Shown here in pieces: positions 35,066 to 44,164 of a stretch of DNA of 64,000 nt. The notes beneath the pieces were generated by a model that ran no database searches, was not told the origin of the DNA, and saw only the letters and a list, made by a program, of their open reading frames with translations. Each line of letters opens with the position of its first letter. Position 1 is the stretch's first letter. Origin of the DNA: Cognataquiflexum rubidum. GTDB lineage: Bacteria; Bacteroidota; Bacteroidia; Cytophagales; Cyclobacteriaceae. The translations under genes and the position numbers were made by a program. The stretch lies in assembly GCF_022538115.1 (NCBI RefSeq), contig NZ_JAKZAL010000025.1, forward strand, positions 1 to 64,000, given 5' to 3'.

Positions 35066-36178
35066 ATGGAAGCGATAAAGGAGACTAAAAGGTCGAAAGT
35101 CAAGACAAATTCAAATGGAAAAAATCCCTTTTTCATGGGTAATCCATTTCAGGAAAAGTTGAAAATAAGCCGACCAAATGACCAGCAGGAAAAAGAATCG
35201 GAAAAGATGGCCGGGCAGGTGATGAGGACAGTTCACGAAAATAAAAAAACTGAACCAAGCTCTCATTTCGCTTCTGAACTCAAAACCAACCCAGGAAGGG
35301 GTGGCACACTTTCTCCTCAAACCAAAAGGCAAATGGAAAGTGCCTTCGGTAGCGATTTTTCCGGCGTAAAAATCCATTCTGATGAACAGTCCACCCGGTT
35401 GGGAAAGGAAATCAACGCAAAAGCTTTTACTGTTGGCTCGGATATTTACTTTCAAAAGAAATATTTCAACCCAAAAGATGGCGTGGGAAAAAGACTTTTG
35501 GCGCATGAACTCGTCCATACCCTGCAGCCAAATGCGTCGAGCAGTTTTTCTATCAAAAGAGAAGGGGAAGAACAAAAAGATAAGGCTGATGACAAACCTA
35601 AGGTTGAAACAAAAGTGGAGGTCGCTACAGAATACAAAGAAGGGGAAATCAAAGGAAAGACAACCACCACCAGGTCAGGGGAAGAAAAAGTGACCGATGC
35701 AATTACTGCCAAGGCTTCAGAAAAAACTTCAGGCGATACCGTGAGCACTTCCGCAGAACTTGTGGCAAAAGACAAAGCTTCGGGAATTTCTGCCACCGCA
35801 GGAATCAAAGCGGAGGAAACTCCCTTGGACCTCTCCAAGCCCGATAAAGCAAAAGCCTATTTCAAAGTAAATGGAAGTTGGACACTATTCGATTCAAAAC
35901 TCAAACTGGACTCGGGGATTACAGCCGAAACGGACTTCAAAAATTCCCCCTCCCTGTCTGTGGATGGAAAAGCGATATTTTTTCCAAATGGCCGTCTGAC
36001 ACCGGAAATCGCAGGAAAATTTCTTTTGGACGAACAGGGTCCTTCGGGACAAATTACACCCGGAGTTTCCCTCAAAATCACTGACATGCTCTCCGCGAAA
36101 GCTGGAGTTCCGATAGACATTGGATCTGATGGAAAAGTAAAGGCAGGAGTAGGATTGGGTCTTGTGTTCAAGTTTTAA
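35066..36178 (+). CDS. Candidate eCIS cargo 1: DUF4157 protein with beta-rich C-terminus
   Basis: 370 residues, no signal peptide. Residues 1-60 are a Lys/Asn-rich leader (MEAIKETKRSKVK ... NPFFMGNPFQEKLK) shared with the next gene. Residues ~85-155 are the eCIS-core DUF4157 domain (SGVKIHSDEQS ... NAKAFTVGSDIYF) with a protease-like HELVH at 147-151. Residues ~175-370 are Lys/Glu/Thr-rich repeated strands (KVEVATEYKEGEIKGKTTT ...) and end in VGLGLVFKF. Terminal aromatic beta-strands and alternating residues resemble beta-barrel proteins, so a pore-like effector is possible, but this is a guess. It starts 37 bases after the ATPase gene, with AAGGAA close before the ATG. Confidence 0.78.
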   Translation: MEAIKETKRSKVKTNSNGKNPFFMGNPFQEKLKISRPNDQQEKESEKMAGQVMRTVHENKKTEPSSHFASELKTNPGRGGTLSPQTKRQMESAFGSDFSGVKIHSDEQSTRLGKEINAKAFTVGSDIYFQKKYFNPKDGVGKRLLAHELVHTLQPNASSSFSIKREGEEQKDKADDKPKVETKVEVATEYKEGEIKGKTTTTRSGEEKVTDAITAKASEKTSGDTVSTSAELVAKDKASGISATAGIKAEETPLDLSKPDKAKAYFKVNGSWTLFDSKLKLDSGITAETDFKNSPSLSVDGKAIFFPNGRLTPEIAGKFLLDEQGPSGQITPGVSLKITDMLSAKAGVPIDIGSDGKVKAGVGLGLVFKF

Positions 36179-36252
36179 AGAAATTCCTGCTAAATCATAC
36201 CCATGAATTATAAGGCAAATAGATAACTCATTCAACTTAAGAAGAAATATAA

Positions 36253-38169
36253 ATGGAGGCTGTACAAGAAAATAAGAAATCTCATTCTAAGCCAAAAGTT
36301 CTTGGAAAGGAATCTTTTTTTTCTGCAACACCTATCCAGACCAAACTTAAAGTAAACCAACCCGGCGACAAATATGAAGTTGAAGCAGACCAAGTCGCTG
36401 AACAGGTAATTCAAAAAATCTCGGCTTCGGAAAGTGATACTTCCTCACCTAGCCAAAAAAATGAACCCTTCATCACCCCCAACCCAACATCAGTCCATTT
36501 AAAGGGTAATTCAGATGATGAAAATTTGAGCCAAACATTGATGACGAAGAGGACAAATGCCGAAACGCCTGTGGTTTCCTCAAAAACATCCTCTCAACTT
36601 TTTACTTCCAAAGGAGGTGGAAATCCATTGCCCAAAAATACCCAGTCAGAAATGGAACAAGCATTTGTGACGGATTTTTCCAAAGTCAAAATACATACTG
36701 ATACCTCTGCCGCTACGTTGAGCAAAAACCTAGGTGCTATGGCTTTTACGCATGGCGCAGACATTTACTTCAACTCAGGAAAATTTGATCCTGATAGCCA
36801 AAGCGGTAAGAAGTTATTGGCGCACGAACTGACGCATTTCATCCAAAAATCAAAAGAGATACAGAGAGATCCTGATGAGGATGCAAGGAAAAAGGAACAA
36901 GAGGCAATTGCTAAGCTTAAATCCGAAATAAAGACAGCCTTTTCCCTCAAATCAGTTGAGGATGAAACCTCCACTTGGACTTTGGAGGAATTGAGAATCA
37001 CGAAGGAGGCGATCGCAAACATTCCAAATGAAGATATCCATGCTCTAAAAGACGTAGTTCTGAAACGTGTCTCCAGTTTGGGTGGAAAAACCGCAGGTCA
37101 ATTTTCTTCTCAACAATCGGTAAATGATACAACGGTAACCGACGAATATGAGCTTTCATTGGCAGATTTGAATTTTAAACCGGGAACTCCGGAAGTGGAG
37201 CAAAAAAGATTGGTGCAACACGAAGTCGGCCATGCCATTGCTACATTTCCAAGCAGGCAGGCTAACTTGGCTTCTAACAAAGCTTTGGCAGAATATAACA
37301 CCAAGATAAACAAGGAAAATGAAAGTAGTATCACCTTTACTATGGCCAACGATGAAATGAACCTTGCTGTTGATGAACTTACCAAAAAGGTGGAAGAGTT
37401 TAACAAAGAGTCAGAACCTACAATAAAGAAACAATTGAAAGGTGAAATGGATGCCTTGAGGAAGATAGCAGACCAAAAAAGAACAGAAAGAACAAAAAAT
37501 GAGAAATTATTAAAAGCTGACGAAGCAGCTACAAAAACTGCCAAGACCGCTTCAGACAAAAAAGAAAGTGAAGCCAAAAAACACGGCATCAGCCAAACAG
37601 ACCTCGATGCCATCGATCAAAGCACTTCCACAGCCAAGTCAAACCATGACAAAGTCCTGTCAAAGGCAATTGGAGGTGTCACTAACGATATGAAAAATCT
37701 GGGAGAAGCCGTACAATACCTGACATCAGTACAAGCCCTAAGCACCGAAATTGAAAATTTCCATTCCCAAACCAAGTCCAGAGAAAAATCCGAAGCCGAG
37801 GTAGAAAGCTATATTGTTGGTGTCGACAAGAAAATGGAAGAAAGAATTCAAGCATTTGAATCATTGTCAAATACTGACGCCAAGCATGCAATTTTGATGA
37901 CATTGGCCCCTGTGGAGCAGGAACAGGAAAAATTCTTTCATGCTGCAAAGGCAAACGCATTGGCACATGAAAGGTCGGCGAGGGTTCAAAAATTTGTGGC
38001 ATTTGTAGAATTAAAGAACATTCCCCCGATTTCGGATTACGCTCAAGAGAATTGGCCGCATAAACCAGAGGAGTTCTATGCTGAGGCTTATTCCTTTTGG
38101 ACTTCAGGAAAATTGAAAGCTGTTTCTCCAGACCTTCAAAAGTGGTTTGATGAAAAAAAATACAAATAA
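36253..38169 (+). CDS. Candidate eCIS cargo 2: DUF4157 plus lethal-factor-like metallopeptidase with a coiled-coil insertion
   Basis: 638 residues. Leader at 1-56 related to cargo 1. Residues ~130-200 are DUF4157 (SKVKIHTDTSA ... MAFTHGADIYF) with HELTH at 191-195. A second zinc-protease motif, HEVGHA, is at 323-328 (H323, E324, H327). The third ligand may be E607 or E611 in PEEFYAEAYSFW, the same kind of motif that follows HEFGH in anthrax lethal factor. Between them (about 340-590) is a Lys/Glu/Ala-rich helical, coiled-coil region. The full chain is intact. I infer that it is an injected metallopeptidase; target and host are unknown. It is the last gene of the operon; no terminator was seen after it. 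Confidence 0.8.
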   Translation: MEAVQENKKSHSKPKVLGKESFFSATPIQTKLKVNQPGDKYEVEADQVAEQVIQKISASESDTSSPSQKNEPFITPNPTSVHLKGNSDDENLSQTLMTKRTNAETPVVSSKTSSQLFTSKGGGNPLPKNTQSEMEQAFVTDFSKVKIHTDTSAATLSKNLGAMAFTHGADIYFNSGKFDPDSQSGKKLLAHELTHFIQKSKEIQRDPDEDARKKEQEAIAKLKSEIKTAFSLKSVEDETSTWTLEELRITKEAIANIPNEDIHALKDVVLKRVSSLGGKTAGQFSSQQSVNDTTVTDEYELSLADLNFKPGTPEVEQKRLVQHEVGHAIATFPSRQANLASNKALAEYNTKINKENESSITFTMANDEMNLAVDELTKKVEEFNKESEPTIKKQLKGEMDALRKIADQKRTERTKNEKLLKADEAATKTAKTASDKKESEAKKHGISQTDLDAIDQSTSTAKSNHDKVLSKAIGGVTNDMKNLGEAVQYLTSVQALSTEIENFHSQTKSREKSEAEVESYIVGVDKKMEERIQAFESLSNTDAKHAILMTLAPVEQEQEKFFHAAKANALAHERSARVQKFVAFVELKNIPPISDYAQENWPHKPEEFYAEAYSFWTSGKLKAVSPDLQKWFDEKKYK

Positions 38170-38319
38170 CCCTAATCAAAGAAGGATTCTTAAGCTAGCG
38201 GGATTTGAATGAAAACCCGATCGAGAATATTACCATAGTTTTATTTGACCAGGGGTGGACCTATCCATATTATTTTGTAATTTCTCTATTCTATCCTATT
38301 CTTCCCTTACCTTCACCCT

Positions 38320-38655
38320 ATGGAAAATCTACCCCCTTGCCCGGCCTGCAAATCTGAATATACTTACGAATTGGATGGCAAATTTGTCTGCCCGGAATGT
38401 GCTTTCGAATGGGAGGCAGAGGAAACCGTTGTTGAAGAAGGACTTGTGGTGAAGGATTCCAACGGGTCCATTTTGGCAAATGGGGATTCAGTGACCATCA
38501 TCAAAAATCTACCTGTCAAAGGTGCCGCCCATCCCATCAAAGCCGGGACAAAAGTCAAAAACATCCGCCTTGTAGAAGGTGACCACAACATCGACTGCAA
38601 AATTGAAGGATTCGGTTCCATGGCCTTGAAGTCTGAGTTTGTCAAAAAGGCTTGA
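38320..38655 (+). CDS. yjdM: Zinc-ribbon protein YjdM (PhnA family)
   Basis: 111 residues, the usual length. Two Cys pairs (C7, C10 in CPAC; C24, C27 in CPEC) make the zinc ribbon, followed by the family's SH3-like domain: [26 protein letters not shown] ... [27 protein letters not shown]. Formerly named PhnA and linked by name to phosphonate use; no phn genes are near, and the real function is not established. It is 150 bases after the second cargo gene and probably marks the end of the eCIS locus. Confidence 0.93.
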   Translation: MENLPPCPACKSEYTYELDGKFVCPECAFEWEAEETVVEEGLVVKDSNGSILANGDSVTIIKNLPVKGAAHPIKAGTKVKNIRLVEGDHNIDCKIEGFGSMALKSEFVKKA

Positions 38656-38668
38656 AAGGAAGTATGAG

Positions 38669-38701
38669 TTACGAATTACGAATTACGATTTACGATTTAC
38701 G
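38669..38701. repeat. Heptamer tandem repeat
   Basis: About 4.7 copies of TTACGAA/TTACGAT. Words of the same type occur inside the 140-base repeats near 9.64 and 9.78 kb. Intergenic; not CRISPR, as there is no spacer. Confidence 0.75.
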
Positions 38702-38784
38702 GACATTTTTCTAGCATTTGGGCATTTTTAGTATCTCGGTGGGTTTTAAAGGAATCTTGGTAAAACCTGGATTGAAGTCCAATT

Positions 38785-38872
38785 GAAGCGGCAATGGACT
38801 GTCGACCGTGGTCTGTGGTCAATTCACTTTTTTTCCACCGTCTATGGACTATCAACCATGGACAATGAACAA
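38785..38872. repeat. Imperfect repeated GGACTGTCGACC-type words
   Basis: The words TGGACTGTCGACCGTGG, GGTCTGTGGTC, CTATGGACTATCAACCATGG and GGACAATG are related and partly complementary, a dispersed intergenic repeat type. It fills the space between yjdM and the rpiB terminator. Confidence 0.4.
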
Positions 38873-38904
38873 AAAAACATCCTCCCCATTTTCATGAGGA
38901 GGAT
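38871..38904 (-). terminator. Terminator of rpiB
   Basis: Stem ATCCTCC/GGAGGAT with a 12-base loop followed on the minus strand by GTTTTTTTG. It ends 3 bases past the rpiB stop codon. Confidence 0.7.
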
Positions 38905-38907
38905 TTG

Positions 38908-39345
38908 TTATTTACAGGCGATCTTATTCACCCTTGTGGCATGTCTACCACCTTCAAAATCTGTCGTCAGGAATATATCCGCAAGCTTGGCTGCCAAATC
39001 AAAAGGAATAAACCGAGCCGGCAAAGCCAAGACATTGGCATCGTTGTGTTGTCTTGCCAAAGCTGCCAAATCCTCATTCCAGCAAAGCGCTGCCCGTATT
39101 CCCTGATGTTTGTTGGCAGTGATGGCAACGCCATTGCCGCTGCCACAAATGAGGATTCCCTGCTTGAATTCACCATCTTCGATGGCATTACATAATGGAT
39201 GGACAAAGTCCGGATAATCTGCTGAAGCGGCCGTATATGGACCAAAATCTTTGACCTCATAGCCCGCAGATTCCAATACTTTAATCAGCTCGGTTTTATA
39301 TTCAAAACCGGCATGGTCTCCTGCTATGGCGATTCTTTTATCCAT
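38908..39345 (-). CDS. rpiB: Ribose-5-phosphate isomerase B
   Basis: 145 residues. RpiB/LacAB fold: GDHAGFEYK near residue 9, the Cys-containing loop ILICGSGNGVAITANKHQGIRAALC (about 65-90), ARQHNDANVLALPARF, and FEGGRHATRVNKI at the C-terminus. It interconverts ribose-5-phosphate and ribulose-5-phosphate in the pentose phosphate pathway. Its start overlaps the end of tatC by 8 bases, so the two are co-transcribed. Confidence 0.96.
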   Translation of the reverse strand: MDKRIAIAGDHAGFEYKTELIKVLESAGYEVKDFGPYTAASADYPDFVHPLCNAIEDGEFKQGILICGSGNGVAITANKHQGIRAALCWNEDLAALARQHNDANVLALPARFIPFDLAAKLADIFLTTDFEGGRHATRVNKIACK

Positions 39346-40195
39346 TGTCTTTGTATTTCAGGTTGTCTTCCAATTCTTTTTTGGCTCGTTGCCTTTCGAG
39401 TCTTTTTGCTACCTGGATTCCGACTTCGTAAAGCACCAAAATCGGCATGGCAATCAAAACCTGACTGATGACATCCGGCGGGGTAATCAATGCAGATAGG
39501 ATCAAAATCACCACGATAGAATGCCTTCTATATGCTTTCAACATGGCTGCTGTAACCAAACCTGACATTGAAAGGAAATAGATAACGACAGGAAGCTGAA
39601 ACATGATGGCAGACGCCAACACGAGCATACTCAGTGTACCTATATAAGAAGTAATGTCAAATTCATTGAGGATACTTGGATCCAACTGGTAATTGGCCAA
39701 GAAGTTAATCGAAAGTGGCGCAAGGATAAAATACCCAAATGCGGTTCCCAAGAAAAACAACAGGCTAACAAAAAACACCGCACCGCGGGCGGCCTGTCTT
39801 TCTTTAGAATACAGTCCTGGTGCGATAAATTTCCAAACTTCCCAAAATAAGTAGGGAAATGAAACAATCAGGCCTACAACCATACTAGAGGTCAGGTGCA
39901 TGGAAAACTGTCCTGTCATCTGCCTGCTTTGGATGGTAAATGGAAGGGTATCGATACACAAAGGTGGTACGTTAAGGTAATCAGAAATCTGGCAAAGCAC
40001 CCTATAAGTGATGAAGTCTACCTTAGAGGGACCAAGGATGACAATACCGAAAACAAATCCTTTTGCAAGAAATGCTGCAACGGTAAATATTAATATGGCT
40101 GCAGCAGAGCGCAGCAAGTGCCATCTCAACTGCTCCAAATGGTCCAAAAAGGACATGCCTTCTTCTTCCTCTTCTTTATACTGATCTAAGGCCAC
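39338..40195 (-). CDS. tatC: Sec-independent translocase subunit TatC
   Basis: 285 residues, six membrane helices. FLDHLEQLRWHLLRSAAAIL (after an acidic leader) is the cytoplasmic N-terminal signature; FPYLFWEVWKFIAPGLYSKERQAA is the second. The frame begins with GTG at 40195; ATG at 40156 (MSFLDHLEQLRWH) is an alternative, but the leader ALDQYKEEEEEG is common in Bacteroidota TatC, so I keep the longer form. It would serve the Tat substrates encoded at 3.5-5.8 kb. No tatA/B is in the window. It overlaps rpiB by 8 bases. Confidence 0.95.
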   Translation of the reverse strand: MALDQYKEEEEEGMSFLDHLEQLRWHLLRSAAAILIFTVAAFLAKGFVFGIVILGPSKVDFITYRVLCQISDYLNVPPLCIDTLPFTIQSRQMTGQFSMHLTSSMVVGLIVSFPYLFWEVWKFIAPGLYSKERQAARGAVFFVSLLFFLGTAFGYFILAPLSINFLANYQLDPSILNEFDITSYIGTLSMLVLASAIMFQLPVVIYFLSMSGLVTAAMLKAYRRHSIVVILILSALITPPDVISQVLIAMPILVLYEVGIQVAKRLERQRAKKELEDNLKYKDNG

Positions 40196-40210
40196 GCTTT
40201 TTTAGGATAA

Positions 40211-41479
40211 TTAATACAATGGAAACTGAACCATCCAGTCATTGACTTCGGATTTGATTTTGGCCAGTTCAGCCTCATCACTGTGGTTTGTCAGTGCCCT
40301 GTCAATAAGTGATACGATTTTGCGCATGTCCGCTTCTTTTAACCCCCGGGTGGTGACCGCAGCAGATCCAACCCTCATTCCTGAGGTGACAAAAGGCGAT
40401 CTGGTATCAAAGGGAACCATGTTTTTGTTGATAGTGATATCTACTTTGCCGAGAGTTTCTTCAGCCAATTTACCTGTCAGGTCTTTATTGCGAAGGTCGA
40501 TCAGCATCATGTGGTTATCAGTTCCGCCTGAAATGATTTGGTATCCCAAACCTACAAAAGTATCCGCCATGACAGCTGCATTCTTTTTGACCTGAAGGAC
40601 ATACTCCATGTACTCATCAGAAAGTGCTTCTTCAAAAGCGATGGCTTTGGCTGCAATGATATGTTCCAATGGACCGCCCTGTGTTCCTGGGAATACGCCT
40701 GAATCCAAAAGGGAAGACATTTTTCTCAATTCACCTTTAGGCGTCTTCAACCCAAATGGATTGTCAAAATCATCACGCATCAGGATCAATCCACCTCTTG
40801 GTCCGCGAAGGGTTTTGTGGGTGGTAGTAGTCACGATATGACAATACTCCAATGGATCATTCAAAAGTCCTTTGGCTATCAATCCTGATGGATGTGAAAT
40901 ATCTGCCAATAACAAAGCGCCGACTTGGTCCGCAATGTCTCTCAACCTCTCATAATCCCAATCGCGGCTATAGGCCGAAGCGCCACAAATCAACAATTTT
41001 GGTTTTACTTCCAATGCCTTGGCTTCCACTTTGTCGTAATCGATGACTCCGGTTTCTTCCTCTACGCCATAAAAATGCGGCTTGTATAATTTCCCCGAAA
41101 AATTAACTGGGGAACCATGGGTCAAATGCCCTCCATGTGAAAGGTCGAAACCCAAGATCGGATCACCGGCATTGAGCACTGCCAAGAAAACAGCAGCATT
41201 TGCTTGTGCTCCGGAATGCGGCTGCACATTGGCCCAAGTAGCCCCAAAAAGCTCCTTTGCCCTGTCAATTGCCAATTGCTCGATCTGATCTACAATCTCA
41301 CAACCTCCATAATACCGCTTGCCGGGAAGTCCTTCTGCGTATTTATTGGTCAGTACTGTACCTGCTGCTTCCATCACCTGCTTGCTGGTGAAGTTTTCTG
41401 AAGCAATCAATTCAATTCCGGTTTTTTGACGGTTTTCCTCTTTGGCAATTAGGTCAAAAATAGCCTGATCTCTTTTCAT
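40211..41479 (-). CDS. glyA: Serine hydroxymethyltransferase
   Basis: 422 residues. PLP lysine K222 in [14 protein letters not shown]; other family marks are [36 protein letters not shown] and [18 protein letters not shown]. The normally conserved ADIAHPAG reads ADISHPSG, a conservative change. It interconverts serine and glycine with tetrahydrofolate. It stands alone behind a clear Bacteroidota promoter, with tatC 15 bases downstream, so tatC-rpiB may be read through from it. Confidence 0.97.
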   Translation of the reverse strand: MKRDQAIFDLIAKEENRQKTGIELIASENFTSKQVMEAAGTVLTNKYAEGLPGKRYYGGCEIVDQIEQLAIDRAKELFGATWANVQPHSGAQANAAVFLAVLNAGDPILGFDLSHGGHLTHGSPVNFSGKLYKPHFYGVEEETGVIDYDKVEAKALEVKPKLLICGASAYSRDWDYERLRDIADQVGALLLADISHPSGLIAKGLLNDPLEYCHIVTTTTHKTLRGPRGGLILMRDDFDNPFGLKTPKGELRKMSSLLDSGVFPGTQGGPLEHIIAAKAIAFEEALSDEYMEYVLQVKKNAAVMADTFVGLGYQIISGGTDNHMMLIDLRNKDLTGKLAEETLGKVDITINKNMVPFDTRSPFVTSGMRVGSAAVTTRGLKEADMRKIVSLIDRALTNHSDEAELAKIKSEVNDWMVQFPLY

Positions 41480-41501
41480 GGGGATATTTTAATAGGTCGG
41501 C

Positions 41502-41532
41502 CAAAATTAGTTTTATTCAATGGATTATCCAA
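41502..41532 (-). promoter_or_regulatory. glyA promoter (Bacteroidota sigma type)
   Basis: On the minus strand, TTG (41530-41532), a 20-base spacer and TAATTTTG (41502-41509) match the -33/-7 consensus with the ideal spacing. The ATG of glyA is 22 bases further on. Confidence 0.65.
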
Positions 41533-41590
41533 TGGAATATAAAATGAATATCTCCTCAAATCTGCAATAAGGCCTTGATTTGAATAAACC

Positions 41591-41615
41591 AAAAACCCTC
41601 TGATTGCAAATCAAG
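41591..41615 (-). terminator. Terminator after the TonB-receptor gene
   Basis: Stem CCCTCT(GATT)/(AATC)AAGAGGG with loop GCA; TTTTTGG follows on the minus strand. It separates the receptor operon from glyA. Confidence 0.65.
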
Positions 41616-41739
41616 AGGGCTTAATTAATGGGTTTATGTTAATTTAAAATTTATGTTCGAAATATGATAGTAATATTGAATTTCAACTTAATTCTTGGCA
41701 TGAGACTGAAATGCCCGGTACATCGGTCTTCCGACTTCG

Positions 41740-41757
41740 TTCCGATAGCTATCGGAA
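41740..41757. repeat. Perfect 18-bp palindrome
   Basis: TTCCGATAGCTATCGGAA, preceded by CCGACTTCG. It resembles a dispersed repeat of this phylum (compare GATAGCCATCGGGA at about 3169) more than an operator. Confidence 0.5.
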
Positions 41758-41816
41758 TTCCGTCCTGCCTGCAGATGAATAAAGGCTACTGACAAAGAAG
41801 CGGGTAACCACTTAAC

Positions 41817-44084
41817 TTAAAACGGTATCCTCACATTCAATGCAATATTCCTTCCCATCTGATTGACACCAAAAGGTCTGAAAAGAGATAAGTGATCCAA
41901 ATAAGCTTTGTTCAACAGGTTGGTTCCGCTGACATAGACATCCACCGTATTGTTCCCCACTTTCAGATTTCCTCCGATATTCATTCCCAAAAGGAAATAA
42001 CCCGGGGTTGCTTCTTCCAAAGGTGCTGCTCTTTCCTGGTCAAAAACCAAAGATCCCAAAACGCTGATGTATGGTTTTTGAAGAATTCCGATGTCATTTA
42101 TTCTGAAATCTACATTTTGATTCCATCGGAACGCTGGGATGTAGGGAAGGTAGCTCAGGTCATTTGTTCTCTGACCGATGACCATCGCATAGGACGTTGA
42201 GCCGCTGATCCATTTGACCGAAGTAGGCTGGATATCCAATTCGATTTCTCCTCCATAAAGTCTAGCGTCTGCCTGCTCAAATGACCATATATCCAAATCC
42301 TGCTGAACTTCTCCTGTCGGGGCAAAGAAAATATAATTGTTGATGTTATTGTAGAAAACTTCTCCGGAAAGCGCGAATCCTTTGCCGCTGTACCGAATAC
42401 CAAAGTCGGTCTGGATGTTTTGCTCTCTTTCAAAAGAGGCATTTCCTTTTTCAAATCTTCTTGTGCCAGGATGTACCCCATTCGAAAATAGCTCAGCCAA
42501 ATCCGGCGCCCTGAAACCCTGGGCGATGTTTAACCTGAATCTCCATTTATTATCCGGTCGAAAAGTCGCCCCACCGCTAGTGGTCACACCATCGAATGTC
42601 CTCTCGAGCTTCCTGTCTTCAGGTTCGCCCGGTAAGATAAATCCGAAATCAATGAAATGTGGCGCACTTGCATCCACATTCACTTTTCTGTAATCATATC
42701 GTAGGCCACCTTGGATGACCCATTTGTCTTTGTTGTAATTCAAAAGACCATAGACCGATCGGTCGTCTTTTCTTGCGTCAGGGATAAGGAATTCCAATGC
42801 ATCATCGTAGTTGATGGTATTGAGCACAAAGCCCTGAACGCCAAAAATTGCTTCCAAATGAGGATTGAGGGTCTTGAAGTACTTAAGATCGTACATGATA
42901 TTGGTCTGGTTCAATCCCAAATCAACACTTTCAGGGCCAGATTCCAATTCTTCTCTGAGGTTCTTATGCAATCCAAAGGTAGCTTTGAACTTGTCCTCAC
43001 CCAAAAACACATTGGTCTCTGAGGAAATAAAGTGGTCAGTGACATTTTGATAAGGAACCTGTGTTTTGCGGTCACCTCTAAAAGTTGCAAGCTCATCTAT
43101 CCCATTTTCATCCAAGATGCCAAGCTTCTGCTTCATGTAAGTGTAGCGGAGTCTTGTATCTCCCCATTTCTTTTGAAGTCCCACTCCTCCTTTGAGGTTT
43201 TGGGTATTGAATCTGGTATTGCCCATTGTCCGGCCATCCCCGTCAATGTAATCTGCATGGGATTCCAAAGCACCGTTCATAGACCAAACAAAGCCATTCT
43301 CAGCAGCTCCTTTGACACCGACTTCAGATCGTAAACCAAGGTTATTGCTGTATCCCCGCAGGTTGACATAGCCATCTACATCACCCTTGGCAGCATCATT
43401 TTCCTCAATGAGGTTCACAACACCTGCCATCGCACCTGATCCATAGATTAAAGAAGCGGGGCCTTTGATCAACTCGACATTGCCAATTCCTGTCTCTGTC
43501 AATCCCAAACCATGGTCAGCACCCCATTGTTGGTTTTCAAATCTTCCTCCTTGGTATACTGACAACACCCTACTGAAAGAAAGTCCTCGGATGACAGGTT
43601 TGCTGATACCGGGTCCCAAAGAGATTTCATTCACGCCCGGGGTTCTGGTCAATGCCGTCATCAAACTTGGTGAAGGCATTTTGAGAATTGCCATCCTGTC
43701 AACTTTTTCGATGCTGATGGGAGAACTTTCCTTGCTCATGATATATGCCCCCGAAATCACGACTTCATCGATATTGGTCGTAGATTCCTCCAATTGGATC
43801 ACAACAGCCTTCCCTGCGGTATTTGGCCTCACAGTTTGCACTTGGGTGGAATACCCTATATAGGATATTTGGAAGGTTATATTTTTTTCCGGCAGGGAAG
43901 TGATTTTAAAATTTCCTTCGAGGTCAGTGACCACTCCGCGATTGAGTTCGGGAACGAAAACTGAAACACCCGGCAAAGGGGAATTGGTATTTTTATCAAG
44001 GACTCGTCCTGTGATGGTAAGGTCTTGTGCTGCCAATACCCCGACGGAAATCAGAGTAAGGGCAATAACGAATAGTAGTCGCAT
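41817..44084 (-). CDS. TonB-dependent receptor, probable zinc (or other metal) uptake
   Basis: 755 residues. Signal peptide (1-18), a carboxypeptidase-regulatory-like domain (about 23-105: ITGRVLDKNTNSPLPGVSVFVPELNRGVVTDLEGNFKI), a plug with VKLIKGPASLIYGSGAMAGVVNLI-type motif and a 22-strand barrel ending IALNVRIPF. Residues 150-200 have RTPGVNEISLGPGISKPVIRGL. It follows, 80 bases upstream, a gene for a His-rich protein ending RGPPAIA; that pairing is usual for zinc-regulated ZnuD-like receptors. Substrate is inferred from the neighbour, not from the receptor. Confidence 0.85.
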   Translation of the reverse strand: MRLLFVIALTLISVGVLAAQDLTITGRVLDKNTNSPLPGVSVFVPELNRGVVTDLEGNFKITSLPEKNITFQISYIGYSTQVQTVRPNTAGKAVVIQLEESTTNIDEVVISGAYIMSKESSPISIEKVDRMAILKMPSPSLMTALTRTPGVNEISLGPGISKPVIRGLSFSRVLSVYQGGRFENQQWGADHGLGLTETGIGNVELIKGPASLIYGSGAMAGVVNLIEENDAAKGDVDGYVNLRGYSNNLGLRSEVGVKGAAENGFVWSMNGALESHADYIDGDGRTMGNTRFNTQNLKGGVGLQKKWGDTRLRYTYMKQKLGILDENGIDELATFRGDRKTQVPYQNVTDHFISSETNVFLGEDKFKATFGLHKNLREELESGPESVDLGLNQTNIMYDLKYFKTLNPHLEAIFGVQGFVLNTINYDDALEFLIPDARKDDRSVYGLLNYNKDKWVIQGGLRYDYRKVNVDASAPHFIDFGFILPGEPEDRKLERTFDGVTTSGGATFRPDNKWRFRLNIAQGFRAPDLAELFSNGVHPGTRRFEKGNASFEREQNIQTDFGIRYSGKGFALSGEVFYNNINNYIFFAPTGEVQQDLDIWSFEQADARLYGGEIELDIQPTSVKWISGSTSYAMVIGQRTNDLSYLPYIPAFRWNQNVDFRINDIGILQKPYISVLGSLVFDQERAAPLEEATPGYFLLGMNIGGNLKVGNNTVDVYVSGTNLLNKAYLDHLSLFRPFGVNQMGRNIALNVRIPF

Positions 44085-44164
44085 TGCTTAAATTGCTTGT
44101 AATTTGAAATAAATTAAAATAGGGAATTTAGAAAGGTAAGAACCTACCTTTCAAGAAATAAAAA

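Larger units (their letters stand above)
41480..41816. other. 337-base intergenic region
   Basis: Holds the glyA promoter, the terminator for the TonB-receptor gene and an 18-bp palindrome at 41740-41757. No gene seen. Confidence 0.7.

Noticed and set aside
14429-38169. Prophage or tailocin
   Set aside because: No terminase, capsid, portal, integrase or lysis genes; gene set and order are of the eCIS type.
38669-38701. CRISPR-like short repeats
   Set aside because: 7-base units without spacers and no cas genes.
40886-40906. glyA variation ADISHPSG as evidence of loss of function
   Set aside because: A conservative change; the PLP lysine and all other motifs are intact.
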